From positions 1 through 9,528 of the forward strand of contig JAPLJU010000211.1 in NCBI GenBank assembly GCA_026388445.1: a stretch of DNA of 9,528 bases. Direction: 5' to 3'. This DNA comes from Deltaproteobacteria bacterium. Lineage in GTDB: Bacteria; Desulfobacterota; Syntrophia; Syntrophales; UBA2192. The notes beneath the pieces are model-generated. The model was not told the DNA's origin and did no database searches. It saw only the letters and a list, made by a program, of their open reading frames with translations. Shown in pieces: positions 1 through 6,177 of the stretch (position 1 is its first letter; the number at the start of each line of letters is the position of its first letter). The position numbers and the translations under genes are program-made.

Positions 1-833
1 ACGAGGAGGCGTGTGAGTCCTACCTCACGCGGGGAATATCCGTAGGCGAGCCCCATGAGTTGGGTGAAATAGATGACAGGGAGGCTGTAAACGGTGCCGC
101 GCTCTTTTCTGATCTCCTCCTGGCGGCTGTCGAGATTCATCTGGCACATGGGACAGGCGACGACGACGGCCTCCGCCCCCGCCCGACAGGCGGCCTCGAG
201 GACCTGGCCGCCGAGATCGACGACAATACCCGGCTCTGACGCGGCAAAGGATCCGCCGCAGCATTCAGCCTTGTGAGACCATGTCACCGTCTCTGCCCCG
301 AGGGCTTGGAGGAGCTGATCCATCGACGTGGGTTGTTCGGAGTCGTCGAACTGAACAATGCTACGCGGCCTCGTGAGGAGGCAGCCATAATAGGATGCGA
401 GCCTCAGTCCTTTCAGGGGCTTGACGACGGGCTGGGCCATGCCCCTCGGTCCGCGCGCCTCCATGAGTAGCTGAAGGAGATGGGTGACGCTTGGCAGGCG
501 GCTGAGGGAAGTGTCGAGCCTCTTTTCCATTCTCCGGGTTACGTTTTCGGAATTCGCCAGTTCATGAACAACCATCTTGAGACGGCTGAAGCAGCCCGCG
601 CAGGGAGTGGTGACCGTGCCGTGATTCATGCGGTTGACGATGGAGAGGTTCCGCGCGCTCAGTCCCAGGGCCAGTTCGTGGTCCAGACTGTGCGCGGCGG
701 TGGCGCCGCAGCAGTTCCAGTCCTCCACCTCGACGAGCCTGATGTCAAGGCGTTCGCAGACCAGGCGCGCTGAGCGGTCGTATTCTTGGGCTATTGCGTG
801 GAGGGAGCATCCGGGAAAGTAAGCTATATCCAT
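1..833 (-). CDS. HdrB-like protein with two CCG domains (second hdrB of the cluster), C-terminus cut by window edge
   Basis: This is a heterodisulfide reductase subunit B homologue, predicted cytoplasmic, that carries thiol- or disulfide-active iron-sulfur clusters. Reading the minus strand from ATG at 833 gives 277 codons with no stop before the edge; the family is usually about 290-300 residues, so only a short tail is missing. Two complete CCG motifs are visible. The first is C9 (in YFPGC), C41-C42 (NCCG) and C78xxC81. The second is C151 (YYGC), C191-C192 (ECCGG) and C227xxC230 (CPMC). Spacings fit the family rule (C-x31-CC-x35-CxxC, then C-x39-CC-x34-CxxC). The start lies 5 bp after the stop of the upstream hdrC-like gene, with an AAAGG about 9 bp before it, so the two are co-translated. 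By position it corresponds to sHdrB2 of sulfur-oxidation sHdr clusters; that assignment is inference. The product family is certain, the substrate is not. Confidence 0.92.
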   Translation of the reverse strand, partial: MDIAYFPGCSLHAIAQEYDRSARLVCERLDIRLVEVEDWNCCGATAAHSLDHELALGLSARNLSIVNRMNHGTVTTPCAGCFSRLKMVVHELANSENVTRRMEKRLDTSLSRLPSVTHLLQLLMEARGPRGMAQPVVKPLKGLRLASYYGCLLTRPRSIVQFDDSEQPTSMDQLLQALGAETVTWSHKAECCGGSFAASEPGIVVDLGGQVLEAACRAGAEAVVVACPMCQMNLDSRQEEIRKERGTVYSLPVIYFTQLMGLAYGYSPREVGLTRLL

Positions 834-838
834 CGACT

Positions 839-1414
839 TTAGCCTTTATTCTCGCTCGCGCTTTCGCTGAGGAGTTTTTTAAACCCGACCGTTTTTTGTA
901 TCCGGGACGGGAAGGGGCTTAACTTGCCCTTCAGCAACATCCTGAAGCCGAGTCCCGCATCCTTCAGGTATTGACCGGTTTTCTTCTTGAAACGGATCAT
1001 GAGGGGCACCTCGGAGATACGCCCCTTATCCCTGACCTCTTTGAGCATCAGTTCCATAAAGAGCTTAGCATTGGGCCGGGTGGCCCTCACATCCCGTTTG
1101 ACGGCCTTCTCGCGAAGGTAATCGAGGATCCGCGGGATGTCGATCCCCGAGGGGCAGCGGTCCAGGCAGAGCTGGCAGGAGAGACAGATCCACAGGGCAT
1201 CCATCCCCGAGAGGGTTTCCTCGTCTCCCATCTTCACAAGCTGGACGATCTTGCGGGGCGTGTAGTCGAAGATATGCCCGTTGGAGCAACCGCCCGAGCA
1301 TTTTCCGCATTCGAGACACGTCTCGATGTCGACACCAAGATTCTCCAGGATCTCCTCTTGGAGAGATCCTTCGATTTCATCAAGCCGCAGGGGTGTATAT
1401 ATCTCTGTGTCCAT
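839..1414 (-). CDS. HdrC-like 2x[4Fe-4S] ferredoxin-type protein (second hdrC of the cluster)
   Basis: This 191-residue soluble electron-transfer subunit resembles HdrC. It carries two classical [4Fe-4S] motifs: C33xxC36xxC39xxxC43 (CLECGKC...) and C77xxC80xxC83xxxC87P (CLSCQLCLDRCPSG). HdrC normally passes electrons between the flavin subunit HdrA and the CCG subunit HdrB, and it sits directly between such genes here. The basic C-terminal half (about residues 100-191) has no cysteines. No in-frame ATG or GTG lies between the chosen ATG and the upstream stop at 1448-1450. The ribosome site is poor, since no AGGAGG-like string occurs in the 26 bp before the start, so translation may depend on coupling or on an unrecognised leader. 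It follows hdrA after a 69-bp gap and precedes hdrB by 5 bp. By position it corresponds to sHdrC2 in the sHdr scheme (inference). Confidence 0.9.
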   Translation of the reverse strand: MDTEIYTPLRLDEIEGSLQEEILENLGVDIETCLECGKCSGGCSNGHIFDYTPRKIVQLVKMGDEETLSGMDALWICLSCQLCLDRCPSGIDIPRILDYLREKAVKRDVRATRPNAKLFMELMLKEVRDKGRISEVPLMIRFKKKTGQYLKDAGLGFRMLLKGKLSPFPSRIQKTVGFKKLLSESASENKG

Positions 1415-1461
1415 GACTGTTGCGGGTGCTACACGAATATGATGGAATTATTTTCAATTCA

Positions 1462-1489
1462 TTCAAAGTTCAAAACTCATAACTCAAAA
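1462..1489. repeat. Degenerate 7-bp tandem repeat at the hdrA 3' end
   Basis: On the plus strand four consecutive heptamers read TTCAAAG, TTCAAAA, CTCATAA, CTCAAAA (1462-1489). They are AT-rich in an otherwise GC-rich operon. The stop codon of hdrA (1484-1486) lies inside the last unit, so the repeat forms the hdrA 3' end and most of it lies in the 69-bp gap before hdrC. No ribosome site or clear promoter is visible there. Its role is unknown. Confidence 0.6.
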
Positions 1490-2521
1490 TTCGCTCTTGT
1501 TGAAGAGCGCTATAACCTCGGCGGCGGCCGCCGCGCCCTGCTGGAGGGCGCCCTGCGTCTCAACAGCGAAGCCGCAACCGCCGGCGAAGAAGATCCTCTC
1601 ACCACTCCTCATCGTTGTGTACGGCACGGGTTCGATAAAGCCGTATTCGTCGGTCAGGGCCCCGAACGTCTTTGCCAGGGCTCGCGTCTCGGCCCGGGGG
1701 ACGATGGCCGATGCGAGAACCACCATGTCCACGACGACCTCGACGGGGATGCCCATCAGGGTGTCCTCGGCCCGGACGAGGAGCCTGCCATTCTCCGGCA
1801 GGACTTTTGCGGGGCGGCCCCTTACGTATCGGACGTGTTTCTTTTCGATGACGTCACGGACAAACTCTTCATAGCCTTTTCCCGCGGCACGGTAGTCCAT
1901 GTAGAAGACATAAACCTTTGTCTCGGGGAAGAGATCTTTTACCAGTCCCGCCTGTTTGGCCGTGTACATGCAGCAGATTCTGGAGCAGTAGGGGAACCCC
2001 TTCGAGCGATCGCGGGATCCCACGCATTTGAAGAAGGCGACAGCCTTCGGCATCGGCCCCACGCCCTCTTTCCACGTTCTGAGCCGTTCCTCGAACTCCA
2101 GGGAGCTCATAACGTTCGGATAGATCCCGTATCCGTATTCGCCGTACACGGAGACGTCCATCAGGTCAAAGCCCGTAGCCAGAATGACGGCATCCACGTC
2201 GAGCTCCCGGCTTCCCCCGTTTTTCAAATGCCTTAGGGCGACCCAAAAGCCCTTCTCGCTTCGCTCGGTCGAGATGAGCGTCGTGCTGGTGAGGCACTCG
2301 ACATTTCCATTGCCCTCGAGCATTTGAACCTTCACGCTGATTAGATCAGCCGGGTTTTCCCATCTCGGGAAGCTGCTCACCAGTTTTCTGAGCGTCCCGC
2401 CCAGATCGGGTTCCCGTTCGACGAGGACGGCCCTGAACCCGGCCTGGCCGATCTTGAGTGCGGCCTCCATCCCTGCGGGGCCTCCCCCGACGACCAGCGC
2501 TGTTTTTGCGGCGATGTCCAT
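1484..2521 (-). CDS. Short HdrA-like FAD/[4Fe-4S] protein (sHdrA type)
   Basis: This 345-residue flavoprotein has the HdrA core but lacks the N- and C-terminal ferredoxin-like extensions of methanogen HdrA (about 650 residues). The N-terminal Rossmann FAD motif is VVGGGPAG (residues 10-17), with the ribose-binding acidic residue in VLVERE (about E35) and LGG at 40-42. ATG motifs of the two-dinucleotide-binding fold follow at LATGFD (114-119) and FFAGGCGF near the C-terminus. The HdrA-specific cluster motif is intact: C166 (CVGSRD) and C179-x3-C183-C184 (YCSRICC), then MYTAKQA. The ATG lies 1 bp after the TGA of the upstream hdrB. The length and the CCG/HdrC partners on both sides match sHdrA of sulfur-oxidation clusters; QmoA is the other short HdrA relative but normally sits in qmoABC. 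The role is most likely the central electron hub of a soluble complex (family knowledge plus inference). Confidence 0.92.
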   Translation of the reverse strand: MDIAAKTALVVGGGPAGMEAALKIGQAGFRAVLVEREPDLGGTLRKLVSSFPRWENPADLISVKVQMLEGNGNVECLTSTTLISTERSEKGFWVALRHLKNGGSRELDVDAVILATGFDLMDVSVYGEYGYGIYPNVMSSLEFEERLRTWKEGVGPMPKAVAFFKCVGSRDRSKGFPYCSRICCMYTAKQAGLVKDLFPETKVYVFYMDYRAAGKGYEEFVRDVIEKKHVRYVRGRPAKVLPENGRLLVRAEDTLMGIPVEVVVDMVVLASAIVPRAETRALAKTFGALTDEYGFIEPVPYTTMRSGERIFFAGGCGFAVETQGALQQGAAAAAEVIALFNKSEF

Positions 2522-2522
2522 T

Positions 2523-3467
2523 TCAGCTTCCCTTCTCCGTTCCTATTTTTTTCAGCACATCATCGAGGGGCACGGTATTGGCCTCAAACCCCAGTTTTTG
2601 CACGGGCACACCGAGGGTGAGGGCGATGAGTTGCGCGAGGTCTATGACGGCGATCTTGAAATCCTCGCTGTATCGCTTGTTCAGGTTGGGCTGCTCCCGG
2701 TCGAGAGCGACGTTACAGCCCGGGCAGACGGTCGTCATGAGATCGACACCGGCCTCCCTGGCGCTTATGAATTTCTTGTAGAGATGGGGCTGGACGGTTT
2801 CCTCGCGGTGCGTGAAACCCCGCCCGACGGCGTAGCCGCAGCAGAGTTGCCGCTCCTTGTAGAAGACGGGTGTGCCCCCCATCAATTCGATAAGCTCCTC
2901 GTGGAAGGTGGGGTACCCGCCGTCGTCGAGGATGCCGTACTGTTTGGCCAGGTAGTGGCAGCCGTAGTGAACACCCACCTTCAGCCCATTCAGCGGCCGC
3001 ACGACCTGATCGGCGATCCTGTCCCTGAGGCGATACCACATCTCCTGGACATGAAAGATCTTTGTCCTGCCTTCGTAGTGATAGCCCCATTGCGCGACGA
3101 GATCGTTAGCCATGTTGAGGTAGGCGGGGTTGTGGAGGAGAATGTGGGAAAGCTCGCTCAGATAGCCGTAGCAGCCGTTGCAGAAGGTGTAGGTGTCGAG
3201 GTTTTTCCCCTCGACCAGCGCGAGGTTGCGTGCCGTTACCGCCAGGGACACCTCCGGTTTGTGGGCCGAGCAGGTGAGGAGATAGCCCGAACAGCAGGTC
3301 TGGTCCGGGTCCATCACGACCTCGATACCCAGAATGCGAAGGGTTTCTCTCACCGCGTTTTCGGTGCCCGGGTATTCGAGGCTCCCCGTGCAGCTGCGGA
3401 AAAGAAAGACAGACTGCGGGATCTCGGGGATCTTATTTTCCGGTTTGACGACCCTTTTTCCCTGCAC
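2523..3467 (-). CDS. HdrB-like protein with two CCG domains (first hdrB of the cluster)
   Basis: This 314-residue CCG-domain protein has both motifs: C26, C58-C59 (TCCSG), C96xxC99 (FCNGC), and C170 (YGC), C209-C210 (LCCGYA), C248xxC251 (CPGC). Spacings are x31/x36 and x38/x37, compatible with two non-cubane [4Fe-4S] centres as in HdrB. The start is GTG at 3465-3467; a GGGAGG string about 10 bp upstream supports it, and no ATG lies between it and the first cysteine. This start overlaps the upstream hdrC by 35 bp. The N-terminal extension of about 20 residues before the usual first beta strand is longer than in the second hdrB copy. It ends 1 bp before hdrA. The position corresponds to sHdrB1 (inference). 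The two HdrB copies in this cluster differ strongly in sequence and are not a recent duplication. Confidence 0.92.
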   Translation of the reverse strand: MQGKRVVKPENKIPEIPQSVFLFRSCTGSLEYPGTENAVRETLRILGIEVVMDPDQTCCSGYLLTCSAHKPEVSLAVTARNLALVEGKNLDTYTFCNGCYGYLSELSHILLHNPAYLNMANDLVAQWGYHYEGRTKIFHVQEMWYRLRDRIADQVVRPLNGLKVGVHYGCHYLAKQYGILDDGGYPTFHEELIELMGGTPVFYKERQLCCGYAVGRGFTHREETVQPHLYKKFISAREAGVDLMTTVCPGCNVALDREQPNLNKRYSEDFKIAVIDLAQLIALTLGVPVQKLGFEANTVPLDDVLKKIGTEKGS

Positions 3468-4128
3468 GTGTGATTCTTCCTCCCAGGTACGTCAAGGCAA
3501 GCGGTTTTTCCTCCTCTTCCCTGATGCTCTCGAGAAAAGCCGTTGTTCCGGTCAGGTCGAAGAGAGCCTTGTACTGCTCCCGGGCCCTGTCCGAGATTTC
3601 CGGCCACGGGGATAGCCCGATGCTGCTCCGGATCTTCATGATCCTCTCTCGGCTTTTGGGACTTCCCGGGGCGAAGGTGAGGCCGTCTTCCCGGGCCCTC
3701 TGGGCAAAGCGCTTGAAGGGCGTGAAGTACTTCACCCCGTGCCGGCTTGCCAGCGCGAGGTAACGGATCTGCATCATGAGCAGGGGAAAGAAGATGTCGA
3801 CCGGGCAAAGGGTATAGCAGCTGGCGCACCAGAAGCATCGCCAGATCTCCTCGCTTTCGAGCCATCGTTTTTCGCTTCCATTCAGGATGTCGTGGATGAT
3901 CTGGCGGGGATTATAGGAGGGGGAGAGGCTTGCCACGGGGCATATGCCCGTGCACTTGCCGCACTGGAGACAGTTCTCCAGGTTTTCCACCAGGCCATAG
4001 ATATCAACCTTCGAATAGAGGTTTTCAATTCGGTCGCGATCTTTCTCTCTGGGCAAGGCACGGACCTCCCTGGGCAGGATACACGCTATAAGCTCGTCCT
4101 CGGCTGACGCGAAATGTTCCCGGAGCAT
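3433..4128 (-). CDS. HdrC-like 2x[4Fe-4S] protein (first hdrC of the cluster)
   Basis: This 231-residue iron-sulfur subunit carries C53xxC56xxC59xxxC63P (CLQCGKCTGICP) and C98xxC101xxC104xxxC108P (CFWCASCYTLCPVD), both complete [4Fe-4S] ferredoxin motifs. There are about 50 residues before the first motif, against about 30 in the other hdrC copy. The C-terminal part contains IGLSPWPEI (170-178), a WPE-type stretch I associate with HdrC/DsrM-like proteins from memory. The tail is lysine/arginine-rich and its last 35 bp overlap the next gene, hdrB, which suggests coupled translation. The ATG at 4128 has only a weak ribosome site. It begins 39 bp after the stop of the crotonase-like gene, with no terminator between, so it belongs to the same operon. 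It corresponds by position to sHdrC1 (inference). Confidence 0.9.
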   Translation of the reverse strand: MLREHFASAEDELIACILPREVRALPREKDRDRIENLYSKVDIYGLVENLENCLQCGKCTGICPVASLSPSYNPRQIIHDILNGSEKRWLESEEIWRCFWCASCYTLCPVDIFFPLLMMQIRYLALASRHGVKYFTPFKRFAQRAREDGLTFAPGSPKSRERIMKIRSSIGLSPWPEISDRAREQYKALFDLTGTTAFLESIREEEEKPLALTYLGGRITRAGKKGRQTGK

Positions 4129-4167
4129 TTATCCGGGGGAAATAGAGAGAGGACGAGGTCTGCCGCG

Positions 4168-4944
4168 TCATCTGCCTTTCCAGATGGGTTTGCGCTTTTC
4201 GAGAAAGGCATTTATCCCTTCCCTGGCGTCCTCGGCGAAGAGGTTACTGACCATGACCTCGCTGCCTAAGTTGTAGGCGTGGGCGTCGTCCAGGTTGACC
4301 TGTTCATAAAAAGCCCTTTTCCCGATACCGAGGGTGAGGAGGCTTGCCTCGGCGATCTTTTCGGCCATGACGAGCGTTTCCTCCTCGAGCTTGTCGGGTG
4401 GCACGACCCTGTTGACAAGGCCGTACTGGAGCGCCTCCTGGGCCGATACCATCCTGCCCGTGAAGAGCATCTCGAGAGCGCGTTTCCTGCCGATGGCCCT
4501 CACGAGCGGAATCGCCGGCGTCGTGCAGAAAATGCCGAGCCGGACGCCGGGTGTGCCGAAGCTGGCCCCGGTATCGGCTACCGCCAGATCACAGGCGGCG
4601 ACGAGCTGGCAGCCGGCCGCCGTGGCAATGCCGTGCACCTGGGCGATGAAAGGCTGGGGCATCTCCTGGATCTTCTGCATGAAGCTGCAACAAGTCTGAA
4701 AGACCTCGTCGTATTCTGCTTTTCCCCGGTCCAACATTTCGGTCAGGTCGTGGCCGGACGAAAAGACCTTCCCGGCCGCCTTGACAATCACCACCTTGAC
4801 GGCCTCGTTCTTCTTTAGGCTGTCCAGCAGTTCGCCCAGTTCCCTGAGCATGCCGAGGGAAAGGGCGTTTCTCCGCTCGGGGTTGTTCAGGGTGATCTTG
4901 CCGATCGGGCCTGCCGCCTCGAATTTGATGTACTGAAATTTCAT
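4168..4944 (-). CDS. Crotonase-fold protein of ECHDC3 type, without the hydratase glutamates
   Basis: This 258-residue member of the enoyl-CoA hydratase/isomerase superfamily is predicted soluble. The CoA-thioester fold signs are present: FSSGHDL (61-67), and HGIATAAGCQL (104-114) for the oxyanion-hole loop, with G64 and G111 at hole positions. The two catalytic glutamates of rat enoyl-CoA hydratase (E144 in GGGCE, E164 in QPE) align with Q113 (AAGCQL) and G133 (TPGVRLG). Ordinary hydration of 2-enoyl-CoA is therefore unlikely. The combination of FSSGHDL, EVFQTCC, AAGCQLVAACD, FCTTPAIPL and EMLFTG resembles mitochondrial ECHDC3 as I remember it. A good ribosome site (AAGGAG, 7 bp before ATG) and a promoter precede it. 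It heads the hdr cluster (39 bp to hdrC). The true reaction is unknown; automatic annotation will probably read 'enoyl-CoA hydratase'. Confidence 0.88.
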   Translation of the reverse strand: MKFQYIKFEAAGPIGKITLNNPERRNALSLGMLRELGELLDSLKKNEAVKVVIVKAAGKVFSSGHDLTEMLDRGKAEYDEVFQTCCSFMQKIQEMPQPFIAQVHGIATAAGCQLVAACDLAVADTGASFGTPGVRLGIFCTTPAIPLVRAIGRKRALEMLFTGRMVSAQEALQYGLVNRVVPPDKLEEETLVMAEKIAEASLLTLGIGKRAFYEQVNLDDAHAYNLGSEVMVSNLFAEDAREGINAFLEKRKPIWKGR

Positions 4945-4984
4945 TCTTCAACTCCTTGTAAGGCTCTACCAAAATATTTTCATC

Positions 4985-5013
4985 ACTATAGGGAATTGGG
5001 ATCGGGCCGTCAA
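4985..5013 (-). promoter_or_regulatory. Sigma70-type promoter of the crotonase-hdr operon
   Basis: On the minus strand TTGACG (5013-5008), a 17-bp spacer and TATAGT (4990-4985) form a near-consensus promoter. It predicts a start near 4978 and a leader of about 33 nt carrying AAGGAG before the ATG. The -35 hexamer lies exactly between the arms of a perfect 5-bp inverted repeat (CGGGC at 5003-5007, GCCCG at 5014-5018), which could serve as an operator. Confidence 0.6.
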
Positions 5014-5033
5014 GCCCGTTCCCGTTCTTCGCC

Positions 5034-5720
5034 CTAGGGATGCCAACTTGTAAAGGGCATGGCCAGCAATCTCAAGAGTCCCAGCTTCTCCGCCGCGCGG
5101 AAATTCGCGAGCCCGATCACCATGCCTTCATGGCCTTTCTCCGGCTGGTCCCGGTAGGTTCCGAACAGGCGGTCCCAGCACGAGAGGTTGAACCCGAAGT
5201 TGCTGTTTCTCTCGCGGATAATCACGGAGTGATGAACGCGGTGCATGTCCGGCGTCACGATGAAAAGACGGAGGATCCGATCGAAGGCCAGGGGCAGTTT
5301 TAAGTTGCTGTGGCTGAACATGGAGGTGCTGTTCAAAATGATCTCGAAAACGAGAACCGACAGCGCTTGTGTACCAAAGAGATAGACGATTCCGAGCTTG
5401 ATGATCATGGACAGGACGATCTCCACGGGGTGAAAGCGGATCCCGGTGGTGAGATCGAAATCCAGGTCGCAGTGATGGATCATGTGGAGCCGCCACAGTG
5501 TGGGCATGAAATGGAAGACGACGTGCTGGAGGTAAATAAAAAAATCGAAGATGAGAACGCCCGCGAGGACGGCGAGCCAGAAGGGCAGATGCAAATTGTT
5601 CAGGAGGCCCCAGCCTTTCTCCGACGCAATCAAGGCAAATCCAACCGGCATCAGGGGAAAGAGGATGCGCACGGTCAGAGTACTGATGGTCACGATGCCG
5701 AGGTTGTTAAACCATCGCAC
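5034..5720 (-). CDS. Sterol desaturase/fatty acid hydroxylase family membrane protein (intact part)
   Basis: This is a di-iron membrane oxygenase of the fatty acid hydroxylase superfamily, which uses O2 to hydroxylate or desaturate lipids in the membrane; its substrate cannot be told. Counting from the GTG at 5720 (228 residues), the histidine clusters are H66xxxH70 (QHVVFH), H79xxH82H83 (HMIHH), H97, H137 (FSHSN) and H160xxH163H164 (HRVHH), so the metal site is complete. Hydrophobic segments lie near residues 10-33, 46-64 and 101-130. The GTG has no good ribosome site. Protein-like sequence of the family continues in frame upstream (residues VPRRPLTTSKAV directly before RWFNNLG) until a TGA at 5787-5789. 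The real gene therefore began further upstream and this frame is a truncated remnant, or the TGA is an error (see 5721-5840). It is separated from the operon downstream by that operon's own promoter. Confidence 0.72.
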   Translation of the reverse strand: MRWFNNLGIVTISTLTVRILFPLMPVGFALIASEKGWGLLNNLHLPFWLAVLAGVLIFDFFIYLQHVVFHFMPTLWRLHMIHHCDLDFDLTTGIRFHPVEIVLSMIIKLGIVYLFGTQALSVLVFEIILNSTSMFSHSNLKLPLAFDRILRLFIVTPDMHRVHHSVIIRERNSNFGFNLSCWDRLFGTYRDQPEKGHEGMVIGLANFRAAEKLGLLRLLAMPFTSWHP

Positions 5721-5840
5721 CGCTTTCGACGTTGTCAGAGGACGGCGCGGAACCCAGCCTTCCAGGAGGGCAAAAGTAAGAAGCGTTCAGAGAAAAAACC
5801 CCAGCCGGATGAAAGGTTCATTTTCAAACATGATCTGCAT
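5721..5840 (-). pseudogene. Original 5' end of the desaturase gene, interrupted by an in-frame TGA
   Basis: Reading from ATG at 5840 (or the in-frame ATG at 5831) gives MQIMFENEPFIRLGFFL, then TGA at 5789-5787, then TLLTFALLEGWVPRRPL continuing in the same frame into the desaturase body. ENEP-IRLGFF followed by ALLE--PRR is, from memory, the usual N-terminus of this family and covers its first membrane segment. The whole frame is 268 codons, the normal family size. One base change (for example GGA to TGA at codon 18) explains the break. A weak GGAA ribosome site lies about 5 bp before the ATG at 5840. The gene is either a recent pseudogene, makes a product restarted downstream, or carries a sequencing error. 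Confidence 0.7.
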
Positions 5841-5850
5841 GTGGTTCCAT

Positions 5851-5866
5851 TTAACTTGTTAACTTG
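5851..5866. repeat. 8-bp tandem repeat (TTAACTTG x2) upstream of the desaturase start
   Basis: Two perfect, adjacent copies of TTAACTTG lie 11 bp before the putative original ATG of the desaturase gene. They lie in the leader or promoter region of that gene (minus strand, AAGTTAA repeated at 8-bp period). A TAAAAT string on the minus strand further upstream could be a -10 element, but no convincing -35 accompanies it. The role is unknown. Confidence 0.4.
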
Positions 5867-5943
5867 GAAAAGAGGGTCGAGTAACGGCGATTTTATCAAA
5901 AGAAATGATGCGAAAATACTGTGGAAATCTGTATGCGTCCCTG

Positions 5944-5962
5944 ATCTGCCATCCAGGCAGAT
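5944..5962 (-). terminator. Candidate terminator hairpin after the hslO operon
   Basis: A perfect 7-bp inverted repeat (ATCTGCC, 5-nt loop, GGCAGAT) starts 8 bp beyond the stop of the 61-residue gene. No U-run follows on the minus strand, so as an intrinsic terminator it is atypical; it may instead stabilise the 3' end of the mRNA. Confidence 0.4.
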
Positions 5963-5970
5963 TAAGTCTT

Positions 5971-6156
5971 TCAGGCAATGACTTTTTCATCAGAAAGGAC
6001 ACATTTTTCCGTTATCGGCCCCTCTGCTGTCTCAATTTCAAAATGGTAATCATCGATCATTATTTCTTTTTTCAGTTTTTCACAGAGGTCATGCAGGAAC
6101 CGCTGTCCTTCCCCAGCAGAAACGGTTTTTAGTGTGACCTGTATTATTGCTCTCAT
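5971..6156 (-). CDS. Small conserved-looking protein of unknown function, downstream of hslO
   Basis: I do not recognise this 61-residue protein. The evidence for a real gene is positional: an AAGGA ribosome site 8-9 bp before the ATG, only 21 bp after the hslO stop, and a 7-bp hairpin 8 bp beyond its own stop. The sequence suggests a beta strand (RAIIQVTLKT), a charged helix (about residues 14-33, GEGQRFLHDLCEKLKKEI), then two strands (YHFEIETA and ITEKCVLS), a compact alpha/beta domain. It has two cysteines (in HDLCEK and EKCVL) not arranged as a metal site, no signal peptide and no membrane segment. It is probably co-transcribed with hslO; whether it is functionally linked to redox stress is unknown. 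Confidence 0.62.
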   Translation of the reverse strand: MRAIIQVTLKTVSAGEGQRFLHDLCEKLKKEIMIDDYHFEIETAEGPITEKCVLSDEKVIA

Positions 6157-6177
6157 GATAAATTTCCTTATCTCGTG

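Noticed and set aside
971..2236. 421-codon plus-strand open frame
   Set aside because: It lies antisense across hdrC and hdrA, whose minus-strand frames carry intact Fe-S and FAD motifs. The plus-strand product shows no recognisable pattern, so it is a GC-rich shadow frame.
1484..2521. QmoA of the sulfate-reduction Qmo complex
   Set aside because: The length class is similar, but qmoB, qmoC and aprAB are not adjacent, and the gene is flanked on both sides by HdrB/HdrC pairs.
4168..4944. Standard enoyl-CoA hydratase of beta-oxidation
   Set aside because: Both catalytic glutamates are replaced (Q and G), and no other beta-oxidation gene is in the window.
5787..5789. TGA as selenocysteine in the desaturase
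   Set aside because: The residue falls in a predicted membrane segment where the family has no catalytic residue. The sequence after TGA offers only a poor hairpin (3 bp, a mismatch, 2 bp), so a nonsense change or read error is simpler.
5787..5789. Alternative genetic code with TGA as sense
   Set aside because: TGA is used as the normal stop of hdrA, the first hdrB, the crotonase gene, the 61-residue gene and the UPF0261 gene, and tryptophan is encoded by TGG.
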